From contig CANRLH010000009.1 in the NCBI GenBank assembly GCA_947631455.1, positions 1 through 61,169 on the forward strand: a stretch of DNA of 61,169 nucleotides, given 5' to 3'. This DNA is from an uncultured Clostridia bacterium. GTDB taxonomy: Bacteria > Bacillota > Clostridia > Oscillospirales > Ruminococcaceae. The number at the start of each line of letters is the position of its first letter. The stretch's first letter is position 1. The notes beneath the pieces are model-generated. The model worked only from the letters and a program-made list of their open reading frames with translations, did no database searches and had not been told where the DNA came from. The position numbers and the translations under genes were made by a program. Shown here in pieces: positions 44,791-55,406 of this stretch.

Positions 44791-46776
44791 TTATTTATTT
44801 AGAAACTTGTCAAGCACATCGACAATGTTTTTTCTGTACTGCTTCATATCGGTTTCACCCCATGAAATCGAAGTGTTATTTACACCAATAAAGTTTTTCA
44901 AAAAAACGTTCTTTGTGCAAATCGGAATGAAGCGGCCTTCAGCGTCTTTTTGGGTGATTTGCTTTTTCTTTGACGGAAAAATTGAGTTTCCGTAACCTCT
45001 GTTGATATCGGCATTTAACAGCGTAAGATTCCCGATAGTGTTTTTTATATCCTTCTTAACTTCTTCCGTTGGTAAGTACTCCCCGGAAAGCTTTGATACT
45101 ATCAATTTGATTTCATTGAACGTAACAGTGCTGTCCGGATCCTCTAAAAAACTGTCAATTTTGGTAGCCTCACCGTCTGATATTTTTTCTGTTTCAGAGT
45201 AAACGATTCCATATTCTTTCAAATCATCAAGGGCAGTCCTGAGCCATTCTTTTTGTTGTCCTGCTTCTGTCAGAGGATTTGTTGTAAAAGAATCAACATG
45301 CTCGATATCCCATTTCTCCGATTTGAACAAATCAAATGGAAACAGAATATATCCGCTTTCGGCATCTTTGTTTTTTTGAATAATATATTCGATATTGTAC
45401 AGAACTAAAAGCTGTTTTAGCTTGTCCTTGGTTTTGCTTGCATAAATAATAGGATCTCCTTTCTCGGATTCAATGTCCTTGCTTTCCCCATCGCCGGATA
45501 CTATAAGATAAACTCCTAATTCCTTTTTTATTGCATCAATAAGACCAGCGGCAAATTCTGCTTTCGTCTTGTCTTTATAAAGTTTATAGATTTCGGTTAT
45601 GGGTTTTCCGCAATAAATAAGAAAACCGATGTAATGATACCAAAGAGGATTATTATACCACTCTGCAAATGTTTCATAATATTCTCGAACCGTATCCCAT
45701 TCGGCTTCCATTACTGCCCGATCAATGTTTTCAAATCGCGCACTGAAAAAACGGAATGATGCGTATTCGTCCGTTCCATACTTATCGGCAAATTTTCGTT
45801 CTCCAAGTTCTGTCTTCTCCTTGCGTTGCTTTGGTATATTTTCATTAGGTTGTAGGCCGTGTATTTTGAAATACTCCTCTTCTCCAAGCCGGTCTTTTTC
45901 AATAGAAACAATAACATCAAAAATAAACTCAATATGAGCAGGCGTATCCGGAAGATCCTTGTTCAAAAATGCCCATATGCGTTTATTTTGTAAAGCTGCC
46001 TCAATTTGATCCCATTCCTTTGCAATTTGGATTTGCTGAATATTTGAAATTTCGCTGTTATCCCTTTTCTGCAAAAAAAGCGCTTTTATTAATTCAGCAT
46101 TTTTTAGAGGAATTTTGCCAATATTCAAGCGCGTAAACGTCTTTATGGGATCAGGATCGCCGGTTTCATACCAGATAACTTGAACATAACCGATCTTGTC
46201 AGACTGATCCCTGGTATTTGTGAGCAGTTCTATAAATCTGCTTCGGATTGTTTTTACTTGAGGAATGTTCTTTGTTTCCGGAATGGCGGAAAACCATTCG
46301 GAAATGTTCTTATACCCTTCAGTCATATAGTAAGCGTTAGGCGATGAGTTGCTGGGGACAGAAGGATTCGCAATATAGTTAGTATCGGCGCAATGAGTTT
46401 GATACGACAGTCTGAACAGATGTTTCCCATAATCATTATAAAGGTCGTGGTTATCGGTATCGATCAGATACTTTAAGATAAGATAAATGGAGGTAAGCCT
46501 TTGCTGCCCGTCTATTACCTCATACCATTCATTATTGTCAAGTTCACTTTGTAGACCATTCGCAGTTTTGGTATCATAATCGCATTTCCTTACAACGATC
46601 GGTTGAAGACAATAAAATGAGCCATCCTTTTTACTTTTATCAAATGCAAAACTATAGAGGTCCTCCAACAAATCCCAGATCTGCCGTTTCCCCCACCGAT
46701 AACCTCTTTGATAACTGGGTATAAAGTAATTTTTATCTAAAAGGTCATAAACGCTTTTTAACATTATTTCACTCAT
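44791..46776 (-). CDS. DUF262-DUF1524 protein, GmrSD-like type IV restriction enzyme
   Basis: A 661-aa protein with both halves of a GmrSD-type enzyme. The N-terminal DUF262 domain has FIPSYQRGYRWG (near residue 17) and EVIDGQQRLTSIYLIL (near 88). The C-terminal DUF1524 HNH nuclease has WDIEHVDSF (near 485) and NTIGNLTLLNADINRGYGN (near 590), ending FPSKKK. Known relatives cut DNA carrying modified bases, as on phages. GAAGGAAG precedes the ATG. It starts 19 bases after the WYL gene stop, so regulation by that WYL protein was probably intended. Confidence 0.87.
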   Translation of the reverse strand: MSEIMLKSVYDLLDKNYFIPSYQRGYRWGKRQIWDLLEDLYSFAFDKSKKDGSFYCLQPIVVRKCDYDTKTANGLQSELDNNEWYEVIDGQQRLTSIYLILKYLIDTDNHDLYNDYGKHLFRLSYQTHCADTNYIANPSVPSNSSPNAYYMTEGYKNISEWFSAIPETKNIPQVKTIRSRFIELLTNTRDQSDKIGYVQVIWYETGDPDPIKTFTRLNIGKIPLKNAELIKALFLQKRDNSEISNIQQIQIAKEWDQIEAALQNKRIWAFLNKDLPDTPAHIEFIFDVIVSIEKDRLGEEEYFKIHGLQPNENIPKQRKEKTELGERKFADKYGTDEYASFRFFSARFENIDRAVMEAEWDTVREYYETFAEWYNNPLWYHYIGFLIYCGKPITEIYKLYKDKTKAEFAAGLIDAIKKELGVYLIVSGDGESKDIESEKGDPIIYASKTKDKLKQLLVLYNIEYIIQKNKDAESGYILFPFDLFKSEKWDIEHVDSFTTNPLTEAGQQKEWLRTALDDLKEYGIVYSETEKISDGEATKIDSFLEDPDSTVTFNEIKLIVSKLSGEYLPTEEVKKDIKNTIGNLTLLNADINRGYGNSIFPSKKKQITQKDAEGRFIPICTKNVFLKNFIGVNNTSISWGETDMKQYRKNIVDVLDKFLNK

Positions 46777-46795
46777 GATATGCTCTTCCTTCCAG

Positions 46796-47416
46796 TTACA
46801 TATGATACTTTTTCATACCGTTTTTCAAAGACTTGCAAATTCGATCTCTTACGTGTTTCGGTGTGGTGACTTCCACAAAATCGATATACTGCATCGCCCA
46901 ATGCACCATCGCGTTGGGGCTGGCAGTGACGGTCGCCTCCACTTTTCCTTCGTCCGAGCATTTAGCAAACCGAACGTCATTGCCAAACCAGTCTACGATC
47001 TGATCCACTATTCCGGCATCAGCCACAAAGTCGATTCGTTCTGGCTCATCTGAATACATGTACGGCATTGCCGATGAAAGCTTTTTGTAGTCAATTCCGT
47101 TTTTGTATCCGGGTATCGTCTGCAATTCAGTGGCCTTTTCTTCCGTCAGTTTCATGTTTGTTATTCGATCAAGCCGATGGAATACCATATTGCCCCAATA
47201 CTCACTGTATGCCATGAGATAATACCGCTGATTGTGAAGAATCAGCTGATATGGGCTTACAACCTGATAAGACGATTTATGGAGTTTCTTATCAATTCCA
47301 ATCTTATTATAATCGTATGCAATGCGGAACTTCTGCTCAATAGCAGTATCAACCAATTCAATGTTATAGAACAATGCTTGGTTGTCTGTTGCTCCTCTGT
47401 CAAGATTCCGGACAAC
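46796..47416 (-). pseudogene. WYL-domain regulator missing its DNA-binding part
   Basis: The open frame carries WYL and WCX domains: FRIAYDYNKIGI, HKSSYQVVSPYQLILHNQRYYLMAYS, and the C-terminal MVHWAMQYIDFVEVTTP. WYL regulators normally start with about 80 residues of winged helix; here the frame opens at VVRNLDRGATDNQ right after a TAA, so that part is gone. An IS3-family fragment lies just beyond, a plausible cause. A TTG-initiated 192-aa ligand-binding stub could still be made. Such regulators often repress adjacent defence genes. Confidence 0.75.
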
Positions 47417-47539
47417 TTAAAGTGAAAAAACGTGAAACTGAACAAAATTGACATTGCATTTATTCCACAGTCTGTTTACAATGAGCCTATGAAAAATGTG
47501 GTAGGCTGTCTGACACGGCAAAAACGCTGGTTTGTAATC

Positions 47540-47914
47540 TTACGATACACGACGCTGCGCGTAACTGCGTTCAAATTCTTCCGGAGAGAAATAGTCGCAG
47601 GCACTGTGTATTCTTGTGGTGTTGTAGAATGTGTCTATGTATTCAAATATGAGCCTGCGGGCATGATCCATATTGCGGATTATAAATCTGTTGAGCCATT
47701 CGCGCTTTATCAGCGAATGAAATGATTCTATGCAGGCGTTGTCCCACGGATAGTGCTTCTTTGAATAGCTGCGTTCAAAGCCCTCGCAAGCCTTGCACCA
47801 GTCCATTGATGTGAACTGGCCGCCTCTGTCGGTATGAATGACTTTTGGCCTACAACCGCGCCTTTTGATCGCTTTTTCAAGTGCGCTCTGTTTTTTCGTT
47901 TTATATAGATTTGT
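47540..47914 (-). mobile_element. IS3-family transposase (OrfB) C-terminal fragment
   Basis: The frame reads KAIKRRGCRPKVIHTDRGGQ, then YPWDNACIESFHSLIKREWL and the terminal NTTRIHSACDYFSPEEF: the second Asp and the catalytic Glu region of a DDE integrase-core transposase. The N-terminal part with the helix-turn-helix and the first Asp is missing, so it is inactive. A TGTCTGACA sequence near 47507 may be its terminal repeat. It abuts the DUF4097 gene stop on the other side. Confidence 0.82.
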
Positions 47915-48967
47915 TCACGAAAATTTAATGTCTATATCTCCGCTTGAAGTGGACGCGGTGAACACATTATTTCCCTTTGACGGATGGGGAACCGAGATGT
48001 TTCCACTGTGTGAATTAGTAAAAAATGTAACAGTATCTTCGCTTTCATTAACAGTACCCGTTATGTCTCCGCTTGTGGAATTAAGAGTATATTCTTCTGC
48101 GGTTAGCTTTGAAAAATCAATGTCGCCGCTTAATGATCCGGCAGTAAGTGATTTCGCGGAGAGCTTGATAAACACTGTGTCTCCGCTTGTACAATCGGAA
48201 ACAAATTTGTTTTTACATACGGTGTTGGTAAAGCTTATATCACCGCTTGTGGATTTCACATTTAAGTCGTTTCCGACCGATAATTCTGTCGCTTCAATAT
48301 CGCCGCTTGTGCATTTAAGTGAAACTTTATTAGATGTCGTAACTTTTTCTGTTGATAGGTCGCCACTGGTAGATTGTAAAATGACATCCTTTGCGGTACA
48401 ATTTTCTACAAGGACATCTCCGCTGGTAGATGTAAGACTAAGCTTTCTGCTTGCAGAGGTGTTTTCGGCTTTTATGTTTCCGCTTGAGGTGTCAAAAATA
48501 ACCGAGTCGAAATTTAATCCGTCAACATTTGCATCTCCGCTTGAGGTTGTGACTTTAATATCCTTCCAGTCTTTTTCGGGTATTATGACGGTTAGTTCAT
48601 TTTTTTCAAAGTTAAGGTTGAAAATTCTGTTGTACCATTTTCTCGTATCTCTTTCGTATATCCTCAGACAGTTGTCATTATTTCCTATTTCATACATAAA
48701 GTTTTCGTTTTCATAACAGGTTATCTTTATAGCTTCTTGATCGTTGTCTTTTGATTTTATTATTCTGACATCGCTGTCCGAGGTTTCAATCGAAATATCT
48801 TCAGCGCCGTTTCGGGAAATAGAGTAATCTGTTCTCTTGAGGTCCTTTTGAGTATTAAACCTAGTTATATCAAAGCCGCTTGTTAAAAATGCTGTAAAAC
48901 AAATTATAAGTCCTGAAAAGGTTAAAACAACAGCGGCGATAAGCCATTTTTTTGTCGAGCTTTTCAT
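47915..48967 (-). CDS. DUF4097 repeat protein, membrane-anchored
   Basis: A 350-aa protein with an N-terminal membrane anchor (about residues 8-30) and a beta-rich extracytoplasmic domain in which the STSGD/TSSGD motif recurs about ten times (roughly residues 135-345), as in DUF4097/LiaG proteins that probably form a beta-solenoid. The third gene of a PadR-DUF1700-DUF4097 operon, overlapping the second by 4 bp. The repeats in the protein create a look-alike repeat pattern in the DNA. It is probably part of envelope-stress control; the ligand is unknown. Confidence 0.88.
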   Translation of the reverse strand: MKSSTKKWLIAAVVLTFSGLIICFTAFLTSGFDITRFNTQKDLKRTDYSISRNGAEDISIETSDSDVRIIKSKDNDQEAIKITCYENENFMYEIGNNDNCLRIYERDTRKWYNRIFNLNFEKNELTVIIPEKDWKDIKVTTSSGDANVDGLNFDSVIFDTSSGNIKAENTSASRKLSLTSTSGDVLVENCTAKDVILQSTSGDLSTEKVTTSNKVSLKCTSGDIEATELSVGNDLNVKSTSGDISFTNTVCKNKFVSDCTSGDTVFIKLSAKSLTAGSLSGDIDFSKLTAEEYTLNSTSGDITGTVNESEDTVTFFTNSHSGNISVPHPSKGNNVFTASTSSGDIDIKFS

Positions 48968-49563
48968 TGTGCGAACTTCTCCTTCCCCGAAGTTATGTAA
49001 GCTATTTTGCGTATAAAGAATTTTGTTGCTTTAATAATGAGCCTGATAAAAAGTACAGAACCGAATACAGCTAAAATTCCAAGCCCGACAAGTGTAAGGC
49101 CTGAGCCTAAGGTGAATATGCCCGCCAATAAGTTTTGAAACATTATTACGGGCGATGCCACAACAGCGAAGATCCCGCCTAGAATAAACGAAATAACTAT
49201 GGAAACAAGCGCGACAGCTATTCCGAATGCGGCAGAGTATATGGAGATAATTACAGAAATTATTGTAAGTAAAATGGACAGCCAGATCGGAGAGCCAATT
49301 ATAAGGAGAATTATTGTTACCGTATTCAGATTAAATCGCTTTTTTATAGATTGCTTTTTATTTACATCTGGGTATTGCGACATTATATTTTCCGATATCT
49401 CCTCAATACCTCCTAAGGCGCCTATCGCCTCATCCTCACTTGCGCCTTCTTCGATTCTGTCATCTATCATTTCAATATAGTAGTTTATCGACTTGTTTTT
49501 TTCATTTTCAGGCAGTTTGTCAAGGCGTTCAGAAAGAGCTTTTAAGAATTCCTGTTTGTTCAT
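48964..49563 (-). CDS. DUF1700 membrane protein
   Basis: A 199-aa protein of the DUF1700 (HAAS-signalling) family. The cytoplasmic N-terminal motif MNKQEFLKALSERLDKLP, with a conserved IEMIDDRIEEGASEDEAI helix, precedes three or four hydrophobic segments. Such proteins accompany PadR regulators and are thought to sense membrane state. It overlaps PadR and DUF4097 by 4 bp on either side, so translation is coupled. Confidence 0.9.
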   Translation of the reverse strand: MNKQEFLKALSERLDKLPENEKNKSINYYIEMIDDRIEEGASEDEAIGALGGIEEISENIMSQYPDVNKKQSIKKRFNLNTVTIILLIIGSPIWLSILLTIISVIISIYSAAFGIAVALVSIVISFILGGIFAVVASPVIMFQNLLAGIFTLGSGLTLVGLGILAVFGSVLFIRLIIKATKFFIRKIAYITSGKEKFAQ

Positions 49564-49880
49564 TTTTTATCCCCCGTTTCATAAGTAATGTATTTGTAAA
49601 CATTCATCACATCATCCCAGCCGGATAAAAAATCACTTATCTTGTCTCTTCCCGACTTGGTTATTTTATAGTATTTACGAAGCCTTCCGTTGTGTTCGAC
49701 CGAATATACGCTTAAGTAGTTTCCTGCCTCAAGACGCCTTAAAATAGGATAAAGCGTTGATTCGGATATTTTTATATAGGGACTTATGTCCTTTATAATT
49801 CTATATCCGTATGAGTCCTCTTTATAAAGCGCTGTCAGAACGCAAACCTCCAACAGCCCGTGTCTTATCTGAGCATCCAT
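49560..49880 (-). CDS. PadR family transcriptional regulator
   Basis: A 106-aa winged-helix repressor: LEVCVLTALYKEDSYGYRI, SESTLYPILRRLEAGNYL and RKYYKITKSGR are PadR landmarks. It is short-form, without an extended effector domain. First gene of a three-gene operon whose promoter is overlapped by a perfect inverted repeat, so it probably represses its own operon. Confidence 0.92.
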   Translation of the reverse strand: MDAQIRHGLLEVCVLTALYKEDSYGYRIIKDISPYIKISESTLYPILRRLEAGNYLSVYSVEHNGRLRKYYKITKSGRDKISDFLSGWDDVMNVYKYITYETGDKK

Positions 49881-49900
49881 TTTAACACCTCTTCTTGCAT

Positions 49901-49932
49901 AATACTATATCACGCATAGTATTATTTGTCAA
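49901..49932 (-). promoter_or_regulatory. PadR operon promoter with palindromic operator
   Basis: On the minus strand TTGACA and TATAGT have 17-bp spacing. The perfect inverted repeat AATACTAT, 7 bp, ATAGTATT lies across the -10 and spacer, matching the ATAC-rich dyads bound by PadR proteins. Confidence 0.8.
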
Positions 49933-50069
49933 GAGGTATTTTTAATTTTTGCTATTTTTCCTTAAATGTATGTGTTAAAATGATGTGAACCAAAAAAGAA
50001 GAGAAGTAACTTCAAAATATGGTATAATGAAAATGCTAAAAACCATTAACCAAGAAAGAAGTACTTCTC

Positions 50070-50561
50070 ATGAATATTGTAACACAAGAAGCAAAGAAAA
50101 AGCAAGCAATAGTTAAATACGCAGAAAAGAATGGAAAAAGTAAAGCAAGTAGGAAATATGGAGTAAGCCTATCAAGCGTCAAACGGTGGTGCAAAAAATA
50201 TGACGGAACATGGCAATCGCTTTTAGATAAATCACATCGACCGCATAGTCATCCAAATAGACACACTTCCAAAGAAGAACGGCAGATAAAGAACTCATTT
50301 CAAAAGGAGTTTGAGAGATATGGATGGTACGGAGTGTACAGTGACTTGCTTGGTAAAGGTTATACCCGAAGCTTTTCCGGAATGGTATATGCAGCGAAAA
50401 GAATGGGACTTAGTAAGAAAAAGAAGCCGCAGAAGAGAAGTCGAGTACACAGACGTTATCCGGAACTGCTTGAGCCTGGAGAAAAGGTACAGATAGATGT
50501 AAAAGAAGTTCCATACAACTGCTTGAGAGGAAATGTATTAAGGGACGGAAAGCATATATGA
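50070..50561 (+). pseudogene. truncated IS481-like transposase
   Basis: A 163-aa N-terminal part of a DDE transposase: an HTH region (KASRKYGVSLSSVKRWCKKY), a second helix region, and the first catalytic stretch PGEKVQIDVKEVPYNCL, then an abrupt end at LRDGKHI. Relatives continue for about 180 more residues with the rest of the DDE triad. The cut point joins directly to the tail of a serine recombinase gene, indicating an insertion or deletion. It is therefore not functional. Confidence 0.8.
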
Positions 50562-50926
50562 ACAGCCTGAAACGGCGGCTGATACGCAACGGTCTTCCCT
50601 CAGACGAGCTTTATGAAACAGGTGAGAAGTTTAAGGAGGAAAAGGAACTAAGTGAAGCGAGCAAAGAGACCGTCGATTACAAGCTGCTGTATCAAGGGCT
50701 TACAGAGTTTTTGGAAATAAAAGAACTGATGCCTGAAATTGTGAATAAAATCATCAAGCGAATTGAGGTTCACAGTCCGGAGAAAAAGCATTCCCACAAC
50801 TGCGTTAAAATCGACATAACCTTCACCGCTATCGGGTTCTTTCGCAAAGAGGAAGAGCAGGAGCTTTTACATCTCGCAAAGAAGGCGCAGGAAAACCCGC
50901 AAATCTTGCGGCAGCTTTCCGCATAA
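50558..50926 (+). pseudogene. C-terminal fragment of a large serine recombinase
   Basis: A 122-aa frame with ELMPEIVNKIIKRIEVHSPE and KIDITFTAIGFF, the DUF4368 tail found at the end of TnpX-like serine recombinases. The catalytic N-terminus and the recombinase domain are missing. It differs in sequence from the tail of the complete recombinase encoded opposite it ([13 protein letters not shown]), so it comes from a different element. It shows that at least two recombinase-type elements have used this locus. Confidence 0.78.
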
Positions 50927-51039
50927 AACAAGCGGCGCAGCACCTATCTTTGGGACTGCGCCACCATCTACATTCTTTACTGCCTTATAAACACCCGGCT
51001 AAAGGTGGTGCAACTAAGGGATTTTATTTCCGGGAAGAA

Positions 51040-52971
<1,932 letters not shown>

Positions 52972-53206
52972 GTGAACTCCTTTCCGACCGGGTAGGGGCG
53001 GTCTGATCTCTACGGCTTTTGCAGCGGGTAACGGCGCGTGGGTCTCGCGCATAAAAAAGCGATTTCAAACGGGGTATTAACCCCCTAACCGGGTATAATC
53101 GGCTGAAATGTTCATAAAGGCAGTACTTTTTCGTTTGAAACCGCATATATTTTTGCAGAAAACAGGCGCGGCAGACGCATATCCGCCGCACCTGTCCGCA
53201 GATGTA

Positions 53207-54127
53207 TTACTCGCCAATTTTAATTGCTTTGATCGCCTCCCTGCGGATGAGCTTGCCGTCCAAGAACTCAAACGCCAGATAGCCCGTCTGGTCAAGCGTG
53301 ACGAACTTCTCTCTCAGTGTACGCACACTGACCGGGCTGCGGAGGACGATCCAGTAATAACTGAAATCCCCGAACAGGATGGGAGCCTTGCCGCTCTCCG
53401 CACCTGGCATATACTCGGAAATCTCTACACGCTTGCCGAGGATGGTGTCGCTGCTGTGGTTCCACAGGTAATTCCCGTTCCCGTCCTTCATTGCGCGAAG
53501 TGCAAGTGCAGTCTCATCATTCATGAGCCACACGCCGTTCCTGCGGTACTCCGGCTTGACGGAGAAGTACAGTTTCACCACATCATCGTAGGTCAGAGCG
53601 GAGGTGGTGACGCTTGTTTCCGCACCCTTCTCCGTGTCAAAGAGGCCCGTAGGCTTGTCCACCCCATCCCCGGTGAGAAATCCGCTGTCCTCCATGCGAG
53701 CGAAGCACTTCGCCATGCGCCCGGTCAGATAATCCTCAAAGTCGAACGTGGTGTCATGGATGAAGTCATTGTCCAGCTTCACGAACGCCGCCAGCTTGTG
53801 GCTGTCCACTGCGTATTTTGTAAAGTCCTCCATGCCGTCAGCCAGAGAAATTTCACCGCCCTCCGGCACCCATGCGGCACTGTCATCACAGTCTCTGGCA
53901 AAGATGCGGCTGGAGCCGCCGTAGGCTTTCACTACGGTTGCGATATTGCGGAACAGGCCCTCTTTGCGGATTGCCTTATCGTAGCTGCCCTCACTGGCTG
54001 TGGGCAGAGTATAACTTCCGGTCGAGCGGTTCCTGCCAGCCTCAAAGACCGCCTCGCTGTGGATCCTCCCTCGCAGGGCGTTCCAGAAATGGTTCTTGTA
54101 ATCAACGGTGCTTATGATGTTTTCCAT
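53207..54127 (-). CDS. HK97-fold phage major capsid protein
   Basis: A 306-aa product with the hallmarks of the tailed-phage major capsid family: SRIFARDCDDSAAWVPEGGE (the N-arm to P-domain transition), KLAAFVKLDNDFIHDT (spine), FARMEDSGFLTGDG, VWLMNDETALALR, and the C-terminal ILFGDFSYYWIVLRSP. There is no N-terminal scaffolding (delta) domain and no maturation protease gene in view. AGGAGG lies upstream. No portal, terminase or tail gene is in the window, so capsid assembly would require phage help or serve another purpose. Confidence 0.88.
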   Translation of the reverse strand: MENIISTVDYKNHFWNALRGRIHSEAVFEAGRNRSTGSYTLPTASEGSYDKAIRKEGLFRNIATVVKAYGGSSRIFARDCDDSAAWVPEGGEISLADGMEDFTKYAVDSHKLAAFVKLDNDFIHDTTFDFEDYLTGRMAKCFARMEDSGFLTGDGVDKPTGLFDTEKGAETSVTTSALTYDDVVKLYFSVKPEYRRNGVWLMNDETALALRAMKDGNGNYLWNHSSDTILGKRVEISEYMPGAESGKAPILFGDFSYYWIVLRSPVSVRTLREKFVTLDQTGYLAFEFLDGKLIRREAIKAIKIGE

Positions 54128-54142
54128 AATCGTAATTCCTCC

Positions 54143-54454
54143 TTATTGTCTATCACATACCGGGCACTCGTACAGTCCCAGCGTGTGGAAATCCTTGCAT
54201 CTGCCGACCTGCTTCAGCACATGGCTGCCGCAGCAGGGACATTTGATATCGTAGGCGAGCGCCATCTCGATATTATGCGGCTGGCTGGCATGGAGACGGT
54301 AATATCTGTGGGTGCAGTTATGCTCGTCCGTGATATGTTCCGTAGTAAGGTACAAATCATAGTGGTCTGCAATATAATCCTCGGAATAGAAAGTATTCCT
54401 CTGCGGCTCCAGTGAGCGCCAGTTGCACTTATTCGCTTTCAGTGGATAGTTCAT
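54143..54454 (-). CDS. small zinc-ribbon protein, paralog 1
   Basis: A 103-aa protein. The C-terminal part has CPCCG and CPVCD, two CxxC pairs that should bind zinc. The N-terminal part has FYSEDYIADHYDLYLTTEHI. Its neighbour encodes a clear paralog with the same order of motifs (FYTED...DLYL, YRL, PH, CPLCG, LYCCSEC). Function unknown; it is located between the capsid gene and the replication module. Confidence 0.65.
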   Translation of the reverse strand: MNYPLKANKCNWRSLEPQRNTFYSEDYIADHYDLYLTTEHITDEHNCTHRYYRLHASQPHNIEMALAYDIKCPCCGSHVLKQVGRCKDFHTLGLYECPVCDRQ

Positions 54455-54455
54455 G

Positions 54456-54755
54456 TTATTGCTCCTTTCCGCTGCATTCGCTGCAGCAATACAATGACAG
54501 CCTGTGATGGTCTGTCGGTCTTGATATGGTTTTCATGGTCCTGCCGCACAGTGGACAGCGGACACGGTATTTCGCCGCAACATCCTCCGTGTGCGGATAT
54601 TTGGCGCAGAGCCTGTAATAGTGCGGCACAGCCTCTTCCAAATAAAGGTCGTGCCGTTCGCTGACCGTCTGCCTGTCCTCTGTGTAGAACAGGGGTACTC
54701 GCTCGGTTCCCTCATCGTCGTTGCTGACGAGAGGATGGTAACGGATGCTTTCCAT
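54456..54755 (-). CDS. small zinc-ribbon protein, paralog 2
   Basis: A 99-aa protein with FYTEDRQTVSERHDLYLEEA, then CPLCG and CSEC zinc pairs. It shares the motif order with the next gene downstream, so the two arose by duplication. The ATG follows GGGAGG by 10 bases. A GTG nine bases upstream overlaps the ribosome-binding site. Function unknown. Confidence 0.65.
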   Translation of the reverse strand: MESIRYHPLVSNDDEGTERVPLFYTEDRQTVSERHDLYLEEAVPHYYRLCAKYPHTEDVAAKYRVRCPLCGRTMKTISRPTDHHRLSLYCCSECSGKEQ

Positions 54756-54760
54756 GGGCC

Positions 54761-55015
54761 TCACCTCCCGCCCACAGGCGAGAAGCGTCTATTGCAGTAC
54801 GCCATCGCCTCCTCATAGGTGGCGAACACGACAGTTGAAAAATCGTGTTCCACTTTCCAGACAGGGAAATCCAAGTTGGTGCTTTGGGAAATGACCACGG
54901 GCGCACCCTTGGCGTTTTTCATGAGCGCCTTGCACTCATACTTCCCGCGTGAGAAGTTACTCCTATCCGCATTCGTAAATGTGGGCTGTGTTCCGTAGAA
55001 CAGTTTGTGCTTCAT
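54761..55015 (-). CDS. hypothetical small protein
   Basis: An 84-aa product, not recognised. It looks soluble and has a central WKVEHDFSTVVFATYEEAMAYC segment suggesting a small alpha/beta fold. It abuts the zinc-ribbon paralog pair and is probably co-transcribed with it. GCGAGG precedes the start, a moderate ribosome-binding site. Confidence 0.55.
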   Translation of the reverse strand: MKHKLFYGTQPTFTNADRSNFSRGKYECKALMKNAKGAPVVISQSTNLDFPVWKVEHDFSTVVFATYEEAMAYCNRRFSPVGGR

Positions 55016-55033
55016 AGCATGATCCTCGCTTTC

Positions 55034-55378
55034 TTAAATGGTGTTTTTGAGATCGTACAGCTTGTCCCGGCTGTCATAGCCGTGGGCAATCAGCCACTGG
55101 GAATACGCATACAGGTTTTCCACAGCGGCGTGAATCTCATCGGCGCTCCTCCCAATGTCCCGGACAGTCTTCACAATGATGCTGGCGGGACCGTCATCTC
55201 CGTACCAGAGATAGAGCGTGGCGGGGCCTTTGCGGTTTGACCGACTGCATCCGCTAACCTCGACATTAAAGCCGTTGCCGAAATCCCGGTACAGACATTT
55301 CTCCCAGTCGATAACGCGGATGGTGTAATTCCTGCCGATGGACTTTTTCAATTCCGGCAGGGATGGGTAATGGACCAT
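55034..55378 (-). CDS. hypothetical protein of the mobile element
   Basis: A 114-aa product, not recognised. The N-terminal half is basic (KKSIGRNYTIRVIDWEK), followed by a beta-rich block (NRKGPATLYLWYGDDGPAS) and a helical end. The start has GGAGGTG 8 bases upstream. It is the first gene after the iterated-repeat region, transcribed away from it, so it may be an accessory replication or copy-control gene; this is a position-based guess only. Confidence 0.55.
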   Translation of the reverse strand: MVHYPSLPELKKSIGRNYTIRVIDWEKCLYRDFGNGFNVEVSGCSRSNRKGPATLYLWYGDDGPASIIVKTVRDIGRSADEIHAAVENLYAYSQWLIAHGYDSRDKLYDLKNTI

Positions 55379-55406
55379 GATGTTCACCTCCCTCCTTTGA
55401 GATTTT

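Noticed and set aside
47940-48550. Recurring TCCGCTTGT-like DNA repeats
   Set aside because: They are the reverse strand of the repeated TSSGD motif in the DUF4097 protein, so the cause is protein structure, not a DNA element.
50934-50962. GGCGCAG/CTGCGCC hairpin after the recombinase fragment
   Set aside because: There is no T run after it, so it is not supported as a terminator. It may be an end-repeat but nothing else marks it as one.
53108-54415. 435-codon plus-strand frame
   Set aside because: It lies antisense to the well-recognised capsid gene and a zinc-ribbon gene, has no ribosome-binding site or family resemblance, and such mirror frames are common in higher-GC sequence.
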